Translations under genes and position numbers: made by a program
Notes under the pieces: model-generated
The model's input: only the letters and a program-made list of their open reading frames with translations
What the model was told of the DNA's origin: nothing
Database searches by the model: none
Assembly (NCBI GenBank): GCA_964478075.1
Contig: CAYZGO010000009.1
Coordinates: 47,631 to 111,630, forward strand
From: DAOUEX01 sp034430235
Lineage (GTDB): Bacteria; Chloroflexota; Anaerolineae; UBA2200
Reading direction: 5' to 3'
Length of the DNA stretch: 64,000 nt
Part shown: positions 17,067-25,046 of the stretch, one piece after another
How the letters are laid out: every line of letters begins with the position of its first letter
How positions within the stretch are numbered: the first letter of the stretch is position 1

Positions 17067-17987
17067 ATGAAGATACTGGTTACTGGGGGGGCAGGCTTCA
17101 TCGGTTCACACGTAGTGGACGCCTATCTGGAGCAGGGCCACGATGTGCTGGTCGTGGACGACCTCACCACAGGCAAGAGCGAGAATGTGCACCCCAAAGC
17201 TCGGCTCTATCAGTTGGACATCCGTGACGAGAAACTGGAAGAAATCTTTGCTATGGAAAAGCCGGACGTCGTCAACCATCACGCGGCGAGGGCCAGCGTT
17301 CGCGAGTCCATGCTACAGCCAATTCTCTATGCTGACGTCAACATATTGGGCTCGCTCAACCTCCTGGAGTTGAGTCGAAAGTACGACGTCAAGAAACTCA
17401 TATACATCTCCACCGGCGGAGCTGTCTACGGCGAGCCCGAGTACTTGCCCGCCGATGAGGCGCACCCAATCGCTCCTCTTGATCCCTACGGCGTGAGCAA
17501 GGCGAGCTTTGAACACTATTTGCCCCTATATCGAGCAAACTATGGCACTTCCTTCACCGTTCTGCGCTATGCCAACGTGTACGGCCCCCGCCAGGATCCA
17601 TACGGTGAAGCTGGCGTCGTAGCCATCTTTACGGGCCAGATGCTGCGCGGAGAGCAAGCCGTCATTAACGGTACCGGTGAGCAGGAGCGCGATTTCGCCT
17701 ACGTCAGCGATGTGGCACAGTCCAATATCCTGGCGCTCAGCAATGGCGATGGTGGAATCTACAACATTGGCACCGGTGTGGGCACGTCCATCAACGATAT
17801 CTTCTCCAAACTCAAGGCCGCTACTGGCTATGCAAGACAGGCCGTGCACGGCCCAGCGAAGACAGGGGAGGTTTTCAAGACTTACCTCAAAGTGGACAAG
17901 GCCAAGCGCGAACTCGGCTGGCAGCCAGTCGTTACTGTGGAAGAAGGGCTGCGCCTCACGGTAGAATACTTCCGTGCACAGGGTTGA
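17067..17987 (+). CDS. NAD-dependent sugar-nucleotide epimerase (GalE-like SDR)
   Basis: Extended short-chain dehydrogenase, 306 aa, predicted to epimerise an NDP-hexose (UDP-glucose/galactose 4-epimerase type) and so feed the surrounding glycosyltransferases. It starts MKILVTGGAGFIGSHVVDAY, the NAD-binding GxxGxxG fold. YISTGGAVYGE supplies the Ser/Thr region and YGVSKASFEHYL the catalytic YxxxK. ANVYGPRQDPYGEAGVVAIF and the C-terminal KAKRELGWQP block are typical. ATG 17067 has AAAGGAG five bases upstream; the in-frame ATG at 17040 is less likely. The exact substrate is not resolvable. Confidence 0.88.
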   Translation: MKILVTGGAGFIGSHVVDAYLEQGHDVLVVDDLTTGKSENVHPKARLYQLDIRDEKLEEIFAMEKPDVVNHHAARASVRESMLQPILYADVNILGSLNLLELSRKYDVKKLIYISTGGAVYGEPEYLPADEAHPIAPLDPYGVSKASFEHYLPLYRANYGTSFTVLRYANVYGPRQDPYGEAGVVAIFTGQMLRGEQAVINGTGEQERDFAYVSDVAQSNILALSNGDGGIYNIGTGVGTSINDIFSKLKAATGYARQAVHGPAKTGEVFKTYLKVDKAKRELGWQPVVTVEEGLRLTVEYFRAQG

Positions 17988-18037
17988 TCCTGCGTGCGGG
18001 GGACAAGAACCTGAAGTTCAGCCAAAGCGGAGTGGTA

Positions 18038-18112
18038 CACGAATTCCACGAATCGCACGAAAAACCCAAAAAGAGATTCGTGTAATTCGGCCTTTTTCGT
18101 GCCATTCGTGTT
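18038..18112. repeat. Dispersed CACGAATC/GATTCGTG-type inverted repeat
   Basis: CACGAATTCCACGAATCGCA ... AGATTCGTGTAATTCGGCC ... TTCGTGCCATTCGTGT. Several overlapping CACGAAT/ATTCGTG arms give an imperfect stem between the epimerase and the next glycosyltransferase. Confidence 0.6.
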
Positions 18113-18171
18113 CAGGGTTTTCTACGCCACCAGAATGCGAATAGCAAAGCTAGGACAGAGCGGAGTGCAGG

Positions 18172-19365
18172 ATGCGCGTTGGATTCAACGCTTTCTTCTT
18201 AGGCCAAGCGGCTACAGGTAGTGGCCAGTACACTCATCAATTGTTGCGTGCGCTGGCGCAGCTAGACGGGCGCAACGAGTACCTCCTGTACGCCAGGGCC
18301 GGTGATGGCGAGAAACCAGGTTTCTTGAGCAGTTTACGAGTACTGCGGACGCCCTTTTCTCGGCGCTCCAAGAACCTGGGCAAGCTCTGGTTTGAGCAGA
18401 TTGCTTTCCCACGAGCCTGCCGCTGTGCGTCTGTGGATCTGTCTCATGTGCCTTACTTTGCTTCTCCTGTATGCCCTGCGGTTCCTACGGTTGTCACTGT
18501 CCATGACCTCATACCCCTGCTCTTGCCTGCTTACCGGGGGGCCATCCTGGTGCGGTTGTACACCCACTTGGTTACTGCTGCGGCGCGGCGAGCAGACCGC
18601 ATCATTACCGATTCGGTGGCCTCAAAGGGTGATATCGTCAGGCATTTGCGCGTGCCTTCTGAGCGAGTCCATGTCATCTATCTCGCCGCTGATCCGGCCT
18701 GCCGTCCCGTCTCGCACGAGAAGGCGTTGGCCGCCGTGCGTCGCAAGTACGGGCTGCCCGACGCATACGTGCTGTACCTCGGGGGCTTTGACCGGCGCAA
18801 GAATCTGTACACCCTCCTTAAGGCCTATGAGCGTGTGTCAAAGGCCATGGGTGACGAGGTCCCATCTCTGGTCGTGGCTGGCCGATTGCCGTCAGCGGAT
18901 ACGCCGTTGTTCCCTGATCCAAAACGGATGGCCAAGGAGCTGGGCGTGGAACAGAGCGTCTTTTTCAGCGGGTGGATAGCCGAAGAGGACAAGCCCGCTC
19001 TCTACAGCGGGGCTCTGTTCTTTGCTTTCTTGTCCCTCTACGAGGGCTTTGGGCTGATGCCGCTGGAGGCGATGTCCTGCGGCACGCCCGTGCTTGCTGC
19101 CAATACCTCATCGCTGCCAGAGGTCGTTGGGGCCGGTGGATTGCTGGTGAATCCCAATGATCTGGATGAGATAGTTGAGGCGATGGTCACCTTGCTGCGA
19201 AATCCTGCGCTGCGACAACAGCTTGGGCGAGATGCCCTTGTGGAAGCCGTCAAGTTCGACTGGAAACGGACAGCCGAACAGACTCTGCAAGTCTATGACC
19301 TGGCTGTGAGCAGGTCTAGGAGGCACCCTGGTTCCAGACCGAAGGAAGTGAGGCGTTTCGATTAG
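18172..19365 (+). CDS. GT4 family glycosyltransferase
   Basis: GT-B glycosyltransferase of 397 aa starting MRVGFNAFFLGQAATGSGQY, the mannosyltransferase-like GT4 subgroup. VHDLIPLLLPAYRG ends the acceptor side. YLGGFDRRKNLYTLLKAYE and, near residue 289, YEGFGLMPLEAMSCGTPVLA form the donor site. ATG 18172 has GGAG about eight bases ahead. It follows the epimerase and its repeat, so it could share that transcript. The stop codon is directly followed by a dispersed repeat (19372). Sugar specificity is unknown. Confidence 0.83.
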   Translation: MRVGFNAFFLGQAATGSGQYTHQLLRALAQLDGRNEYLLYARAGDGEKPGFLSSLRVLRTPFSRRSKNLGKLWFEQIAFPRACRCASVDLSHVPYFASPVCPAVPTVVTVHDLIPLLLPAYRGAILVRLYTHLVTAAARRADRIITDSVASKGDIVRHLRVPSERVHVIYLAADPACRPVSHEKALAAVRRKYGLPDAYVLYLGGFDRRKNLYTLLKAYERVSKAMGDEVPSLVVAGRLPSADTPLFPDPKRMAKELGVEQSVFFSGWIAEEDKPALYSGALFFAFLSLYEGFGLMPLEAMSCGTPVLAANTSSLPEVVGAGGLLVNPNDLDEIVEAMVTLLRNPALRQQLGRDALVEAVKFDWKRTAEQTLQVYDLAVSRSRRHPGSRPKEVRRFD

Positions 19366-19371
19366 AAACAC

Positions 19372-19498
19372 CTGACAAAACTCACCGCCGAGACCGCAGA
19401 GCCCGCAGAGACACTTTTGCTCTCTTTGCGCTCTCTGCGAAGCGTCGCGGCATCCCTTCGACGGGACGGCGTGCTCTGCGGTTTTGAACGTGTCAAAT
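19372..19498 (+). repeat. Dispersed element R3 following a stop codon
   Basis: Starts seven bases after the glycosyltransferase stop with ACCTGACAAAACTCACCGC, continuing as GAGACCGCAGAGCCCGCAGAG and ending TGCTCTGCGGTTTTGAACG. The same opening occurs inverted at 45375-45474, again right after a stop codon. Confidence 0.7.
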
Positions 19499-19539
19499 TC
19501 GGCAGGCGAACCGTTGACCGAGTGAGCAAAAAGGTGTAA

Positions 19540-19764
19540 AATGATTTCGGGAGAGTCCATGCGGCTTTTGACCGGCTGTTTCGCAGATATCAAGAAAGTA
19601 TTCTGGTCGTCTCTTATCGCAGCGATGGCTTACCTTCCGAGCCACAGCTGGTGTCTTTGCTCAAGCGATACAAGCGCCACGTACGCGTTCAGCATTTTGG
19701 CCGATACAAATACGTCCTGTCTGCCAATGCCGAGTCTAAAGAAATCCTCTTAATCGGCGCTTAG
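19540..19764 (+). pseudogene. C-terminal remnant of an adenine-specific DNA methylase
   Basis: Reading from after the TAA at 19537, 74 codons are open to TAG 19762-19764. They give ILVVSYRSDGLPSEPQLVSL, then LLKRYKRHVRVQHFGRYKYV and LSANAESKEILLIGA. This is the typical C-terminal tail of Dam-like/COG3392 adenine methylases (family recalled, not searched). There is no start codon and no trace of the catalytic DPPY part in the preceding repeat-rich DNA, so it is a 5'-deleted remnant. Another overlapping frame (19541-19753) has an ATG but no recognisable protein pattern. Confidence 0.65.
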
Positions 19765-19848
19765 CTCTATCGACGAGTGGAGCAGAGATGACGATGGATG
19801 AGTTCAGAGAGAGAGCTTATTTGGACACTTTGGCTGGAGCAGATTGAA

Positions 19849-20805
19849 ATGGGTAAGAAAAAGTCAGAAAAGAAGCATCTCAAGAGCACTCAGGCAGAAT
19901 CCGACAAGAGCCCGCCTTTTGTGGATCTCCGGGGGATGGAAAGGATGATGTCGGATCTCGGCAGACTGCTTAGCGAGCGCGAGTTTGATTCCATAGAAGA
20001 AGCAAATGCCTTCTTAGAAGACACGCTCTCCCCAGGAAGGCTGCATACGTCACCAAGGCGCACCCCACTAGAATGGGCCCAAGACCTGATATACGAAGCA
20101 TGGGATTCCTCGGGCAAGCGACGGGTGGAACTGGCTCGCCGCGCTCTTGACATTTCAGAGGACTGCGCTGATGCCTATGTGCTCTTAGCAGAGGAGGCAG
20201 CCGGCAGCTTGGAGGAAGCTAGAAACCTGTACGAGAAGGGTGTGAAAGCAGGAGAGCGTGCCCTCGGTCCAGAGCTGTTTGAGGAATACGTCGGACACTT
20301 CTGGGGCCCATTGTCGACGCGCCCTTACATGCGGGCGCGTGCCGGATTAGCTCAGTGTTTATGGATGCTTGGTGAACGTCAGGAAGCCATAGAGCACTAT
20401 GCCGAGATGCTGCGCCTCAATCCGGGAGACAATCAAGGTGTCCGCTACGTGCTGATAAATTGCTTGCTGGAGGAAGAATCTGACGAGGCTGTTGGGAGAC
20501 TTCTGGATCAATATGACGGCGACTGGGCAGCCACATGGCTATTCTCGCGTGCATTATGGATGTTTCGCCAAGAGGGGGCTAGCTCGAAGGCGACGGCGTG
20601 GCTGAGAGAAGCCTTAGAATATAATCCTTACGTGCCGCTCTATATGCTTGGGAGAAAGAAGCTGCCGAGGCGTTTGCCAGCATATGTGGGTTTCGGAGAT
20701 GAAAACGAAGCAATAGCCTACGCAGCGGAAGCGACTGCGATATGGCGGAAAACACCAGGGGCTATTGAATGGTTGGCGAGCAATCTGTCTGGTAACGCCG
20801 AGTGA
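19849..20805 (+). CDS. TPR-like protein with ST7-type repeat region
   Basis: 318-aa soluble protein without signal peptide. A lysine-rich start (MGKKKSEKKHLKSTQ) leads into helical repeats: RRVELARRALDISEDCADAYV, EEARNLYEKGVKAGERALG and AQCLWMLGERQEAIEHYAEM with LRLNPGDNQGVRYVL. The block FWGPLSTRPYMRARAGLA is characteristic of bacterial proteins annotated as ST7-like TPR proteins, seen near plasmid or regulatory genes; role unknown. ATG 19849 is chosen for its TGGAG nine bases upstream. An in-frame ATG at 19798 would add 17 residues. It follows the methylase remnant by 84 bases. Confidence 0.65.
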   Translation: MGKKKSEKKHLKSTQAESDKSPPFVDLRGMERMMSDLGRLLSEREFDSIEEANAFLEDTLSPGRLHTSPRRTPLEWAQDLIYEAWDSSGKRRVELARRALDISEDCADAYVLLAEEAAGSLEEARNLYEKGVKAGERALGPELFEEYVGHFWGPLSTRPYMRARAGLAQCLWMLGERQEAIEHYAEMLRLNPGDNQGVRYVLINCLLEEESDEAVGRLLDQYDGDWAATWLFSRALWMFRQEGASSKATAWLREALEYNPYVPLYMLGRKKLPRRLPAYVGFGDENEAIAYAAEATAIWRKTPGAIEWLASNLSGNAE

Positions 20806-20851
20806 GGCTGGAGGTAGTGTATTGTTCCCACTTTGTCTTCACGTCTTTCCT

Positions 20852-20955
20852 TCACCGCCGAGCACACAGCCTCTTGGCACCTTCGGTGGCCAAGAGACGC
20901 AGAGATCGCAGAGGTTTTTGGGAAAATCTCGGCGTTCTCAGCGGACTCACCGGTG
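20852..20955. repeat. Degenerate R3-like dispersed repeat
   Basis: TTCACCGCCGAGCACACAGC, then ACGCAGAGATCGCAGAGGTT and GGCGTTCTCAGCGGACTCACC. Related in composition and arrangement to the R3 elements at 19372 and 45375, but more diverged. It occupies most of the gap before the lipoprotein gene. Confidence 0.5.
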
Positions 20956-21021
20956 TAAAAGTAAGCCGGCGTTCACACCAATGCAATTGGGCGAGAAGAC
21001 CGACCACAACCGGGAGAATCC

Positions 21022-21816
21022 GTGAAGTCTGTTATCCGTACTCTATCACATAGGCCTCTGCTACGACCTTTGCCCTACGTGGGGTTGGCTTTCTTGGCTC
21101 TTGTGGCTACTGTGCTGGCGGGGTGTGGTGCCCTGCGCTTCCCTGGGCAGACGCCTGAACCGACTAATCCCCATCTTATTGGGCCCATTAACACGCCGAC
21201 GCTAGCACCCGTGCTGCTTACACCTGCACCGACCTGTACGCAATCGCCAACGTCACCCGCGTCATCAACTTCTCCAACGCCCACTTTTGGCTTGCCTCTG
21301 CCCGAACCAACTTGCCTGACCACTCCGATGTGGGGCCTCGGGGATGTGTGGAGCAACGAGAGTGTGCGCACACGTCTGGGCTGTCCAGTAGGAGAACAGA
21401 TTGGCGTCCAAGGCGAGGAAATCTACTTCGAAAACGGCCACATGCTTGGGCGCCCGGATGCCGGTCTGATATACGTCCTCTTCAGCAGCTTGCAGCCTGA
21501 TGGATGGGGAGCGTTTGCGGACACCTTTGAACCTTCTGATCCAGACAGCGACCCCGCTATCGTAGAGCCAACTCCCCTATCTGGTGTACCGGTCTATATC
21601 CAGCCTAGGGGAAGATTTGGTAAGCTTTGGCGTGCACACGCCTGGTTGCGAGAAAAACTGGGGTGGGCGCTGGCTCCGTACGATGGTAAAGGCCAGGCGA
21701 TCCCTGGCATTCGCTTTGATGGTGCAGTGCAGGACTTTGAACGCGGCGTTTTGTTCTGGAATGGCGACGTCTGCTTTGTGTTGCGAACTGACGATATGTC
21801 CTGGGTAATGTACTAG
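21022..21816 (+). CDS. Predicted secreted lipoprotein
   Basis: 264 aa. Basic N terminus, hydrophobic core and lipobox LAGC near residue 35 (ALVATVLAGCGALRFPG) indicate a membrane-anchored lipoprotein on the outer face. A ~50-residue Pro/Thr/Ser linker follows. The C-terminal domain (WGLGDVWSNESVRTRLGCPV...EEIYFENGHMLGR...IYVLF) has two similar GCPV/LGWA-type halves, reminiscent of LGFP-like modules. Function not recognised. GTG 21022 is preceded by GGGAGA. It stands between a degraded repeat upstream and a palindromic repeat downstream. Confidence 0.7.
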   Translation: MKSVIRTLSHRPLLRPLPYVGLAFLALVATVLAGCGALRFPGQTPEPTNPHLIGPINTPTLAPVLLTPAPTCTQSPTSPASSTSPTPTFGLPLPEPTCLTTPMWGLGDVWSNESVRTRLGCPVGEQIGVQGEEIYFENGHMLGRPDAGLIYVLFSSLQPDGWGAFADTFEPSDPDSDPAIVEPTPLSGVPVYIQPRGRFGKLWRAHAWLREKLGWALAPYDGKGQAIPGIRFDGAVQDFERGVLFWNGDVCFVLRTDDMSWVMY

Positions 21817-21827
21817 GAGCCTACTCT

Positions 21828-21886
21828 CTGTAAAGACGTTGCGTGCCGGAGGTCCCGCCATCTGTGCGGCGGGGCAACGTCTCTAC
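21828..21886. repeat. Palindromic dispersed repeat linking two families
   Basis: GTAAAGACGTTGC ... GCAACGTCTCTAC forms the outer stem. The interior GGTCCCGCCATCTGTGCGGC matches, inverted, the repeat unit found in ftsK. The GTAGAGACG/CGTCTCTAC ends also bound the 28-bp palindrome at 30764-30791. Confidence 0.75.
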
Positions 21887-21945
21887 GGTACTCTGAGAAT
21901 ACGAGGCCGGCTGCCCTTTCGGATAGACTCCAAGGAGAAGTAGCC

Positions 21946-24861
21946 ATACTCCCTCCAAAGCTCGAACGATTCGATTTCGTCCTGCCTGGGCTGGCGCTGG
22001 GCCTCTACGCTGGTCGAGTGCTTCTGGAAACTCTCCCCCACCCTGTCCCTGTGCTGGCCGCGTTGTTGGCAACTATAGTTTCGATCCTCGTGGCTGTCTC
22101 TCTGGCCGCGGTTGGGCGCAGACGCGGCCTTGACTTGTCCCCACTTCTTGCTCTGTACCTCTACGTATTCTGGCCTTGGCTCAGTCCTGTGCTTGCCCTG
22201 GGCAACGCTTTCGTCGTTGCTGTTGCCCTTCTTCATAAGAACGTGCGTAAGCCCTATCCCTTGCTCGGCGACGCACTGCTTTTTGTGGCCAGTCTGGCTT
22301 TGTATGTTCATACGTTGGCTCCTACTATCCTACCGGCCGATAGCGGTGAGTTTCAGCTTGTAGCCTACGTCTTAGGCATTGCTCATCCTCCGGGCTATCC
22401 TCTGTATACAATGCTGGCCAAGTTGTGCACCTATTGTCCTCTTGGCGACATCGCCTACCGCGTCAACCTGTTCTCTGCCGTCACCAGCGCCTTGACTCTG
22501 CTAGTGCTGGGCCGGGCTGTGAGATGGCTCACAGGCTCAGGGATGGCAGGGCTGATTGCCGCTGCAGCACTGGGCGTCGCTCCCACTTTCTGGGCACAGA
22601 GCACGACAGCGAATATCCGCAGTTTGACCGCCCTGTTCACGGCAGTGCAGTTGAGTGCGCTCCTCGCTTATGCCAGTACCAAGAACGTCAAGCATCTGCT
22701 CGCTTTTGCCCTGGCCTTTGGCCTGGGTATCACTCACCATGGCTCCATCGCCCTGTTGATTTTGCCGTACGCAGCCTTTGTTTTGGTATGCGACCCCAAA
22801 TTGGTGCGCAGGCCTCGCACATTGATTCGTCCGCTCCTGGTCTTCCTTCTCTCGCTGTTGGTTGTCCTCTATCTTCCGCTGCGTAGTGCGATGGGTGCGC
22901 CTCTTGATCCACAGCCTATCCGCAGCTTGTCAGGATTCCTGGACCACGTTTTGGCTCGTGGCTTTCGTGGTGACATGTTCTATTTCATCGAACCTACGGT
23001 TCTGCTCGCCAGGCTGCGGGTGGTAGCGAATGTCCTGGCCTTCGAATTCGGTCCGGTTCTGCTCTTGCTGGCCACGTGGGGAGCAGCCAGCATGTTCGTG
23101 CGCCGCGGCAGGCTGTTGCTGCTCTGTGGCGGCGTCTTTGTCGTCAATGCGCTGACGGCTGCTACCTATCGCGCTCCACAGACCGTGGAGTACATGATAC
23201 CGGCCTACGTTGCCGTGGCGTTCATCTGCGCATATGGCGCATGGTCCTTGAGCGAACTCGCGCGTTCTCGTCGCCCGTCATCGCTGGTCCTGGCTGCTGC
23301 GCTGCTGATGCCTGCCTTGATGCTGCTGCGCAACTACCCAAGCTTTGTACAGTTGAGCAGGGATCGCTCCGCCCGGCAGTACGCGGAGGATGTGCTCAAA
23401 CAAGCGCCACAGGGCGCTCGTGTCCTGTCCAACTGGCACTATGCCACGCCATTCTGGTATCTCCAACACGTGGAGAACGTGCGTCCAGACGTCGAGGTGG
23501 TCTACGTCTACCCGGAAGGTGCCACACCCCTGGCCCAAGTCTGGCTGCGCCGAATTGAGGAGAGCGTAGCGCGACGCCCAACGATTGTGACCAACTATTG
23601 CCCCGAGTTTGAGACAGCTCCCTATACGTTCCAGCCCTTCGCCAGCACATTGCTGGTGCAAACTGGGCCTGCCTACGAGGTTCCCAACGGCATCAAGCGT
23701 CTCGATGTGCTCTTTGACGGCCGCATCCGTCTTGCAGGCTATGAGCTGGAGGGACAGACCGTCTCTCCAGCGGACAGCCTCACGGTGCATATCTGCTGGC
23801 AGCCTGCAGTCAAGCTGGAGCGCGATTACTCGTTCTTCGTCCATCTTGTAGACGAAACGGGTGCCGTGTTGGGACAAGGAGACGTCACTCATCATGCTGC
23901 GCGTTACGACGTAGGTCAGGTGATTCTGGATGAGTACCGCATCCCTCTACTGCCTACGGTGAAGCCCGGCCGGTACAAGCTAATAGCTGGCGTCTATATC
24001 ACCCTGGCCGAGGGCGGCTGGCGCAGACTGACCACGAAAGACGGCAGGGATGCAGTGACTCTGGGTCAGGTCGAGGTGCAGCCGTTAGACGCGGCTCCAG
24101 TGACGCTGCACGCACTGCATCGCCCGTTTGCCTGTGGCTACACTTTGGTGGGCGCGGACTATGACCACAGCCTGCCTGGCCCACTGCGCCTCTATTTACA
24201 CTGGCGCTGTGATGACCCGTCAGCACTGGAGCAGAACATTGTCCTGTTTTCAGGAGGGGAAGTGCTTGCGGTGAGCCGCCTGCCAACGGGCCAGGCGGGG
24301 GATTACTTCACCACAACGCACGACCTGCCAGCAGACGCGATGAATTTGGTGCTGGAACTGCACGCGGCCGTGGATGATACACCAGGTGCGCTGTTTGGGC
24401 CGTGGGGTATTTCCGTCGGTCACCGCCTGAGGTTGCCGATGCCATCGACAGATGAGCGTTACATTTGCCTGGGCGGTGAGATGCTCTTGGTGAGGGCTGA
24501 ATATCCGACAGCGTTGCATGCTGGCTCGCCTCTGCGCGCCAAGATGACCTTTGTCGGCACAAAACCTATCACCCACGACTACAGCGTTTCGCTGAGCTTC
24601 ACGGACGAAGCAAGCGCGTGGCGGACACAGCACGACGGCACGCCTGCTCTGGGAGCTATACCTACGTTAAAGTGGATTCGCGGCATCACTGTTTGGGATG
24701 AGCACGATTTGGTACTGCCACCAGACGCTGCTGGTCGCGGCGTGCTGCGGCTGACTGTATACGACGCTTTCACCATGAGGCCACTGCCCATATTGGACGA
24801 ACGCCTGGCTCGTCTGGGGCAGGGTACGCAGATGGAGTTGGGGGGCATTCAGGTGCGGTGA
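21946..24861 (+). CDS. DUF2723-type (GT117/POMT-like) membrane protein with beta-sandwich tail
   Basis: Polytopic membrane protein of roughly 970 aa. The DUF2723 signature is plain: LAPTILPADSGEFQLVAYVL, GIAHPPGYPLYTMLAKL, RVNLFSAVTSALTLLVLGRA. The family is GT-C-like and linked to protein or lipid glycosylation. After about ten helices, the C-terminal ~400 residues hold three beta-sandwich units related to those in the other GT-C genes here (IRLAGYELEG...YSFFVHLVDETGAVLGQ). The first usual start codon is GTG 22018, without a ribosome-binding site. Upstream codons PPKLERFDFVLPGLALGLY look coding, and AAGGAG at 21932 is placed for an ATA at 21946, so the true start is unclear. Confidence 0.75.
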   Translation: MLPPKLERFDFVLPGLALGLYAGRVLLETLPHPVPVLAALLATIVSILVAVSLAAVGRRRGLDLSPLLALYLYVFWPWLSPVLALGNAFVVAVALLHKNVRKPYPLLGDALLFVASLALYVHTLAPTILPADSGEFQLVAYVLGIAHPPGYPLYTMLAKLCTYCPLGDIAYRVNLFSAVTSALTLLVLGRAVRWLTGSGMAGLIAAAALGVAPTFWAQSTTANIRSLTALFTAVQLSALLAYASTKNVKHLLAFALAFGLGITHHGSIALLILPYAAFVLVCDPKLVRRPRTLIRPLLVFLLSLLVVLYLPLRSAMGAPLDPQPIRSLSGFLDHVLARGFRGDMFYFIEPTVLLARLRVVANVLAFEFGPVLLLLATWGAASMFVRRGRLLLLCGGVFVVNALTAATYRAPQTVEYMIPAYVAVAFICAYGAWSLSELARSRRPSSLVLAAALLMPALMLLRNYPSFVQLSRDRSARQYAEDVLKQAPQGARVLSNWHYATPFWYLQHVENVRPDVEVVYVYPEGATPLAQVWLRRIEESVARRPTIVTNYCPEFETAPYTFQPFASTLLVQTGPAYEVPNGIKRLDVLFDGRIRLAGYELEGQTVSPADSLTVHICWQPAVKLERDYSFFVHLVDETGAVLGQGDVTHHAARYDVGQVILDEYRIPLLPTVKPGRYKLIAGVYITLAEGGWRRLTTKDGRDAVTLGQVEVQPLDAAPVTLHALHRPFACGYTLVGADYDHSLPGPLRLYLHWRCDDPSALEQNIVLFSGGEVLAVSRLPTGQAGDYFTTTHDLPADAMNLVLELHAAVDDTPGALFGPWGISVGHRLRLPMPSTDERYICLGGEMLLVRAEYPTALHAGSPLRAKMTFVGTKPITHDYSVSLSFTDEASAWRTQHDGTPALGAIPTLKWIRGITVWDEHDLVLPPDAAGRGVLRLTVYDAFTMRPLPILDERLARLGQGTQMELGGIQVR

Positions 24862-24904
24862 CACAGTGGCAGTGCATAAATGTCGGTGCCTGGGCCCATT
24901 CTGC

Positions 24905-24952
24905 CTAGGCGCGGTAGAGACGCCGCGGCGGGCTGTCTCTACACAAATGCGT
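24905..24952. repeat. Imperfect GTAGAGACG...CTGTCTCTAC repeat
   Basis: GGTAGAGACGCCGCGGCGGG followed by CTGTCTCTACAC. Same ends as the palindromes at 21828 and 30764 with a GC-rich centre. Lies in the 185-base convergent gap before the GH26 gene. Confidence 0.5.
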
Positions 24953-24969
24953 GAGGCCGGACGGGCAAG

Positions 24970-24998
24970 GTGACTGGCACCTCGCAGGTGCCGGTCAC
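24970..24998. terminator. Hairpin between convergent genes
   Basis: GTGACTGGCACCT-CGC-AGGTGCCGGTCAC, a 13-bp stem with one G-T wobble and a 3-nt loop. It sits between the DUF2723 gene and the opposing GH26 gene. It may terminate either transcript, though the T-run is weak. Similar GTGACTGGCAC hairpins are known as dispersed repeats. Confidence 0.55.
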
Positions 24999-25046
24999 TA
25001 ATTCCTTCGATATATCATGTAAATACATGGGGTTCGGGTTTCCAGA

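Noticed and set aside
19541..19753. 70-codon frame with ATG over the methylase remnant
   Set aside because: The other frame gives a recognisable methylase tail; this one is Ser/Cys-rich without pattern.
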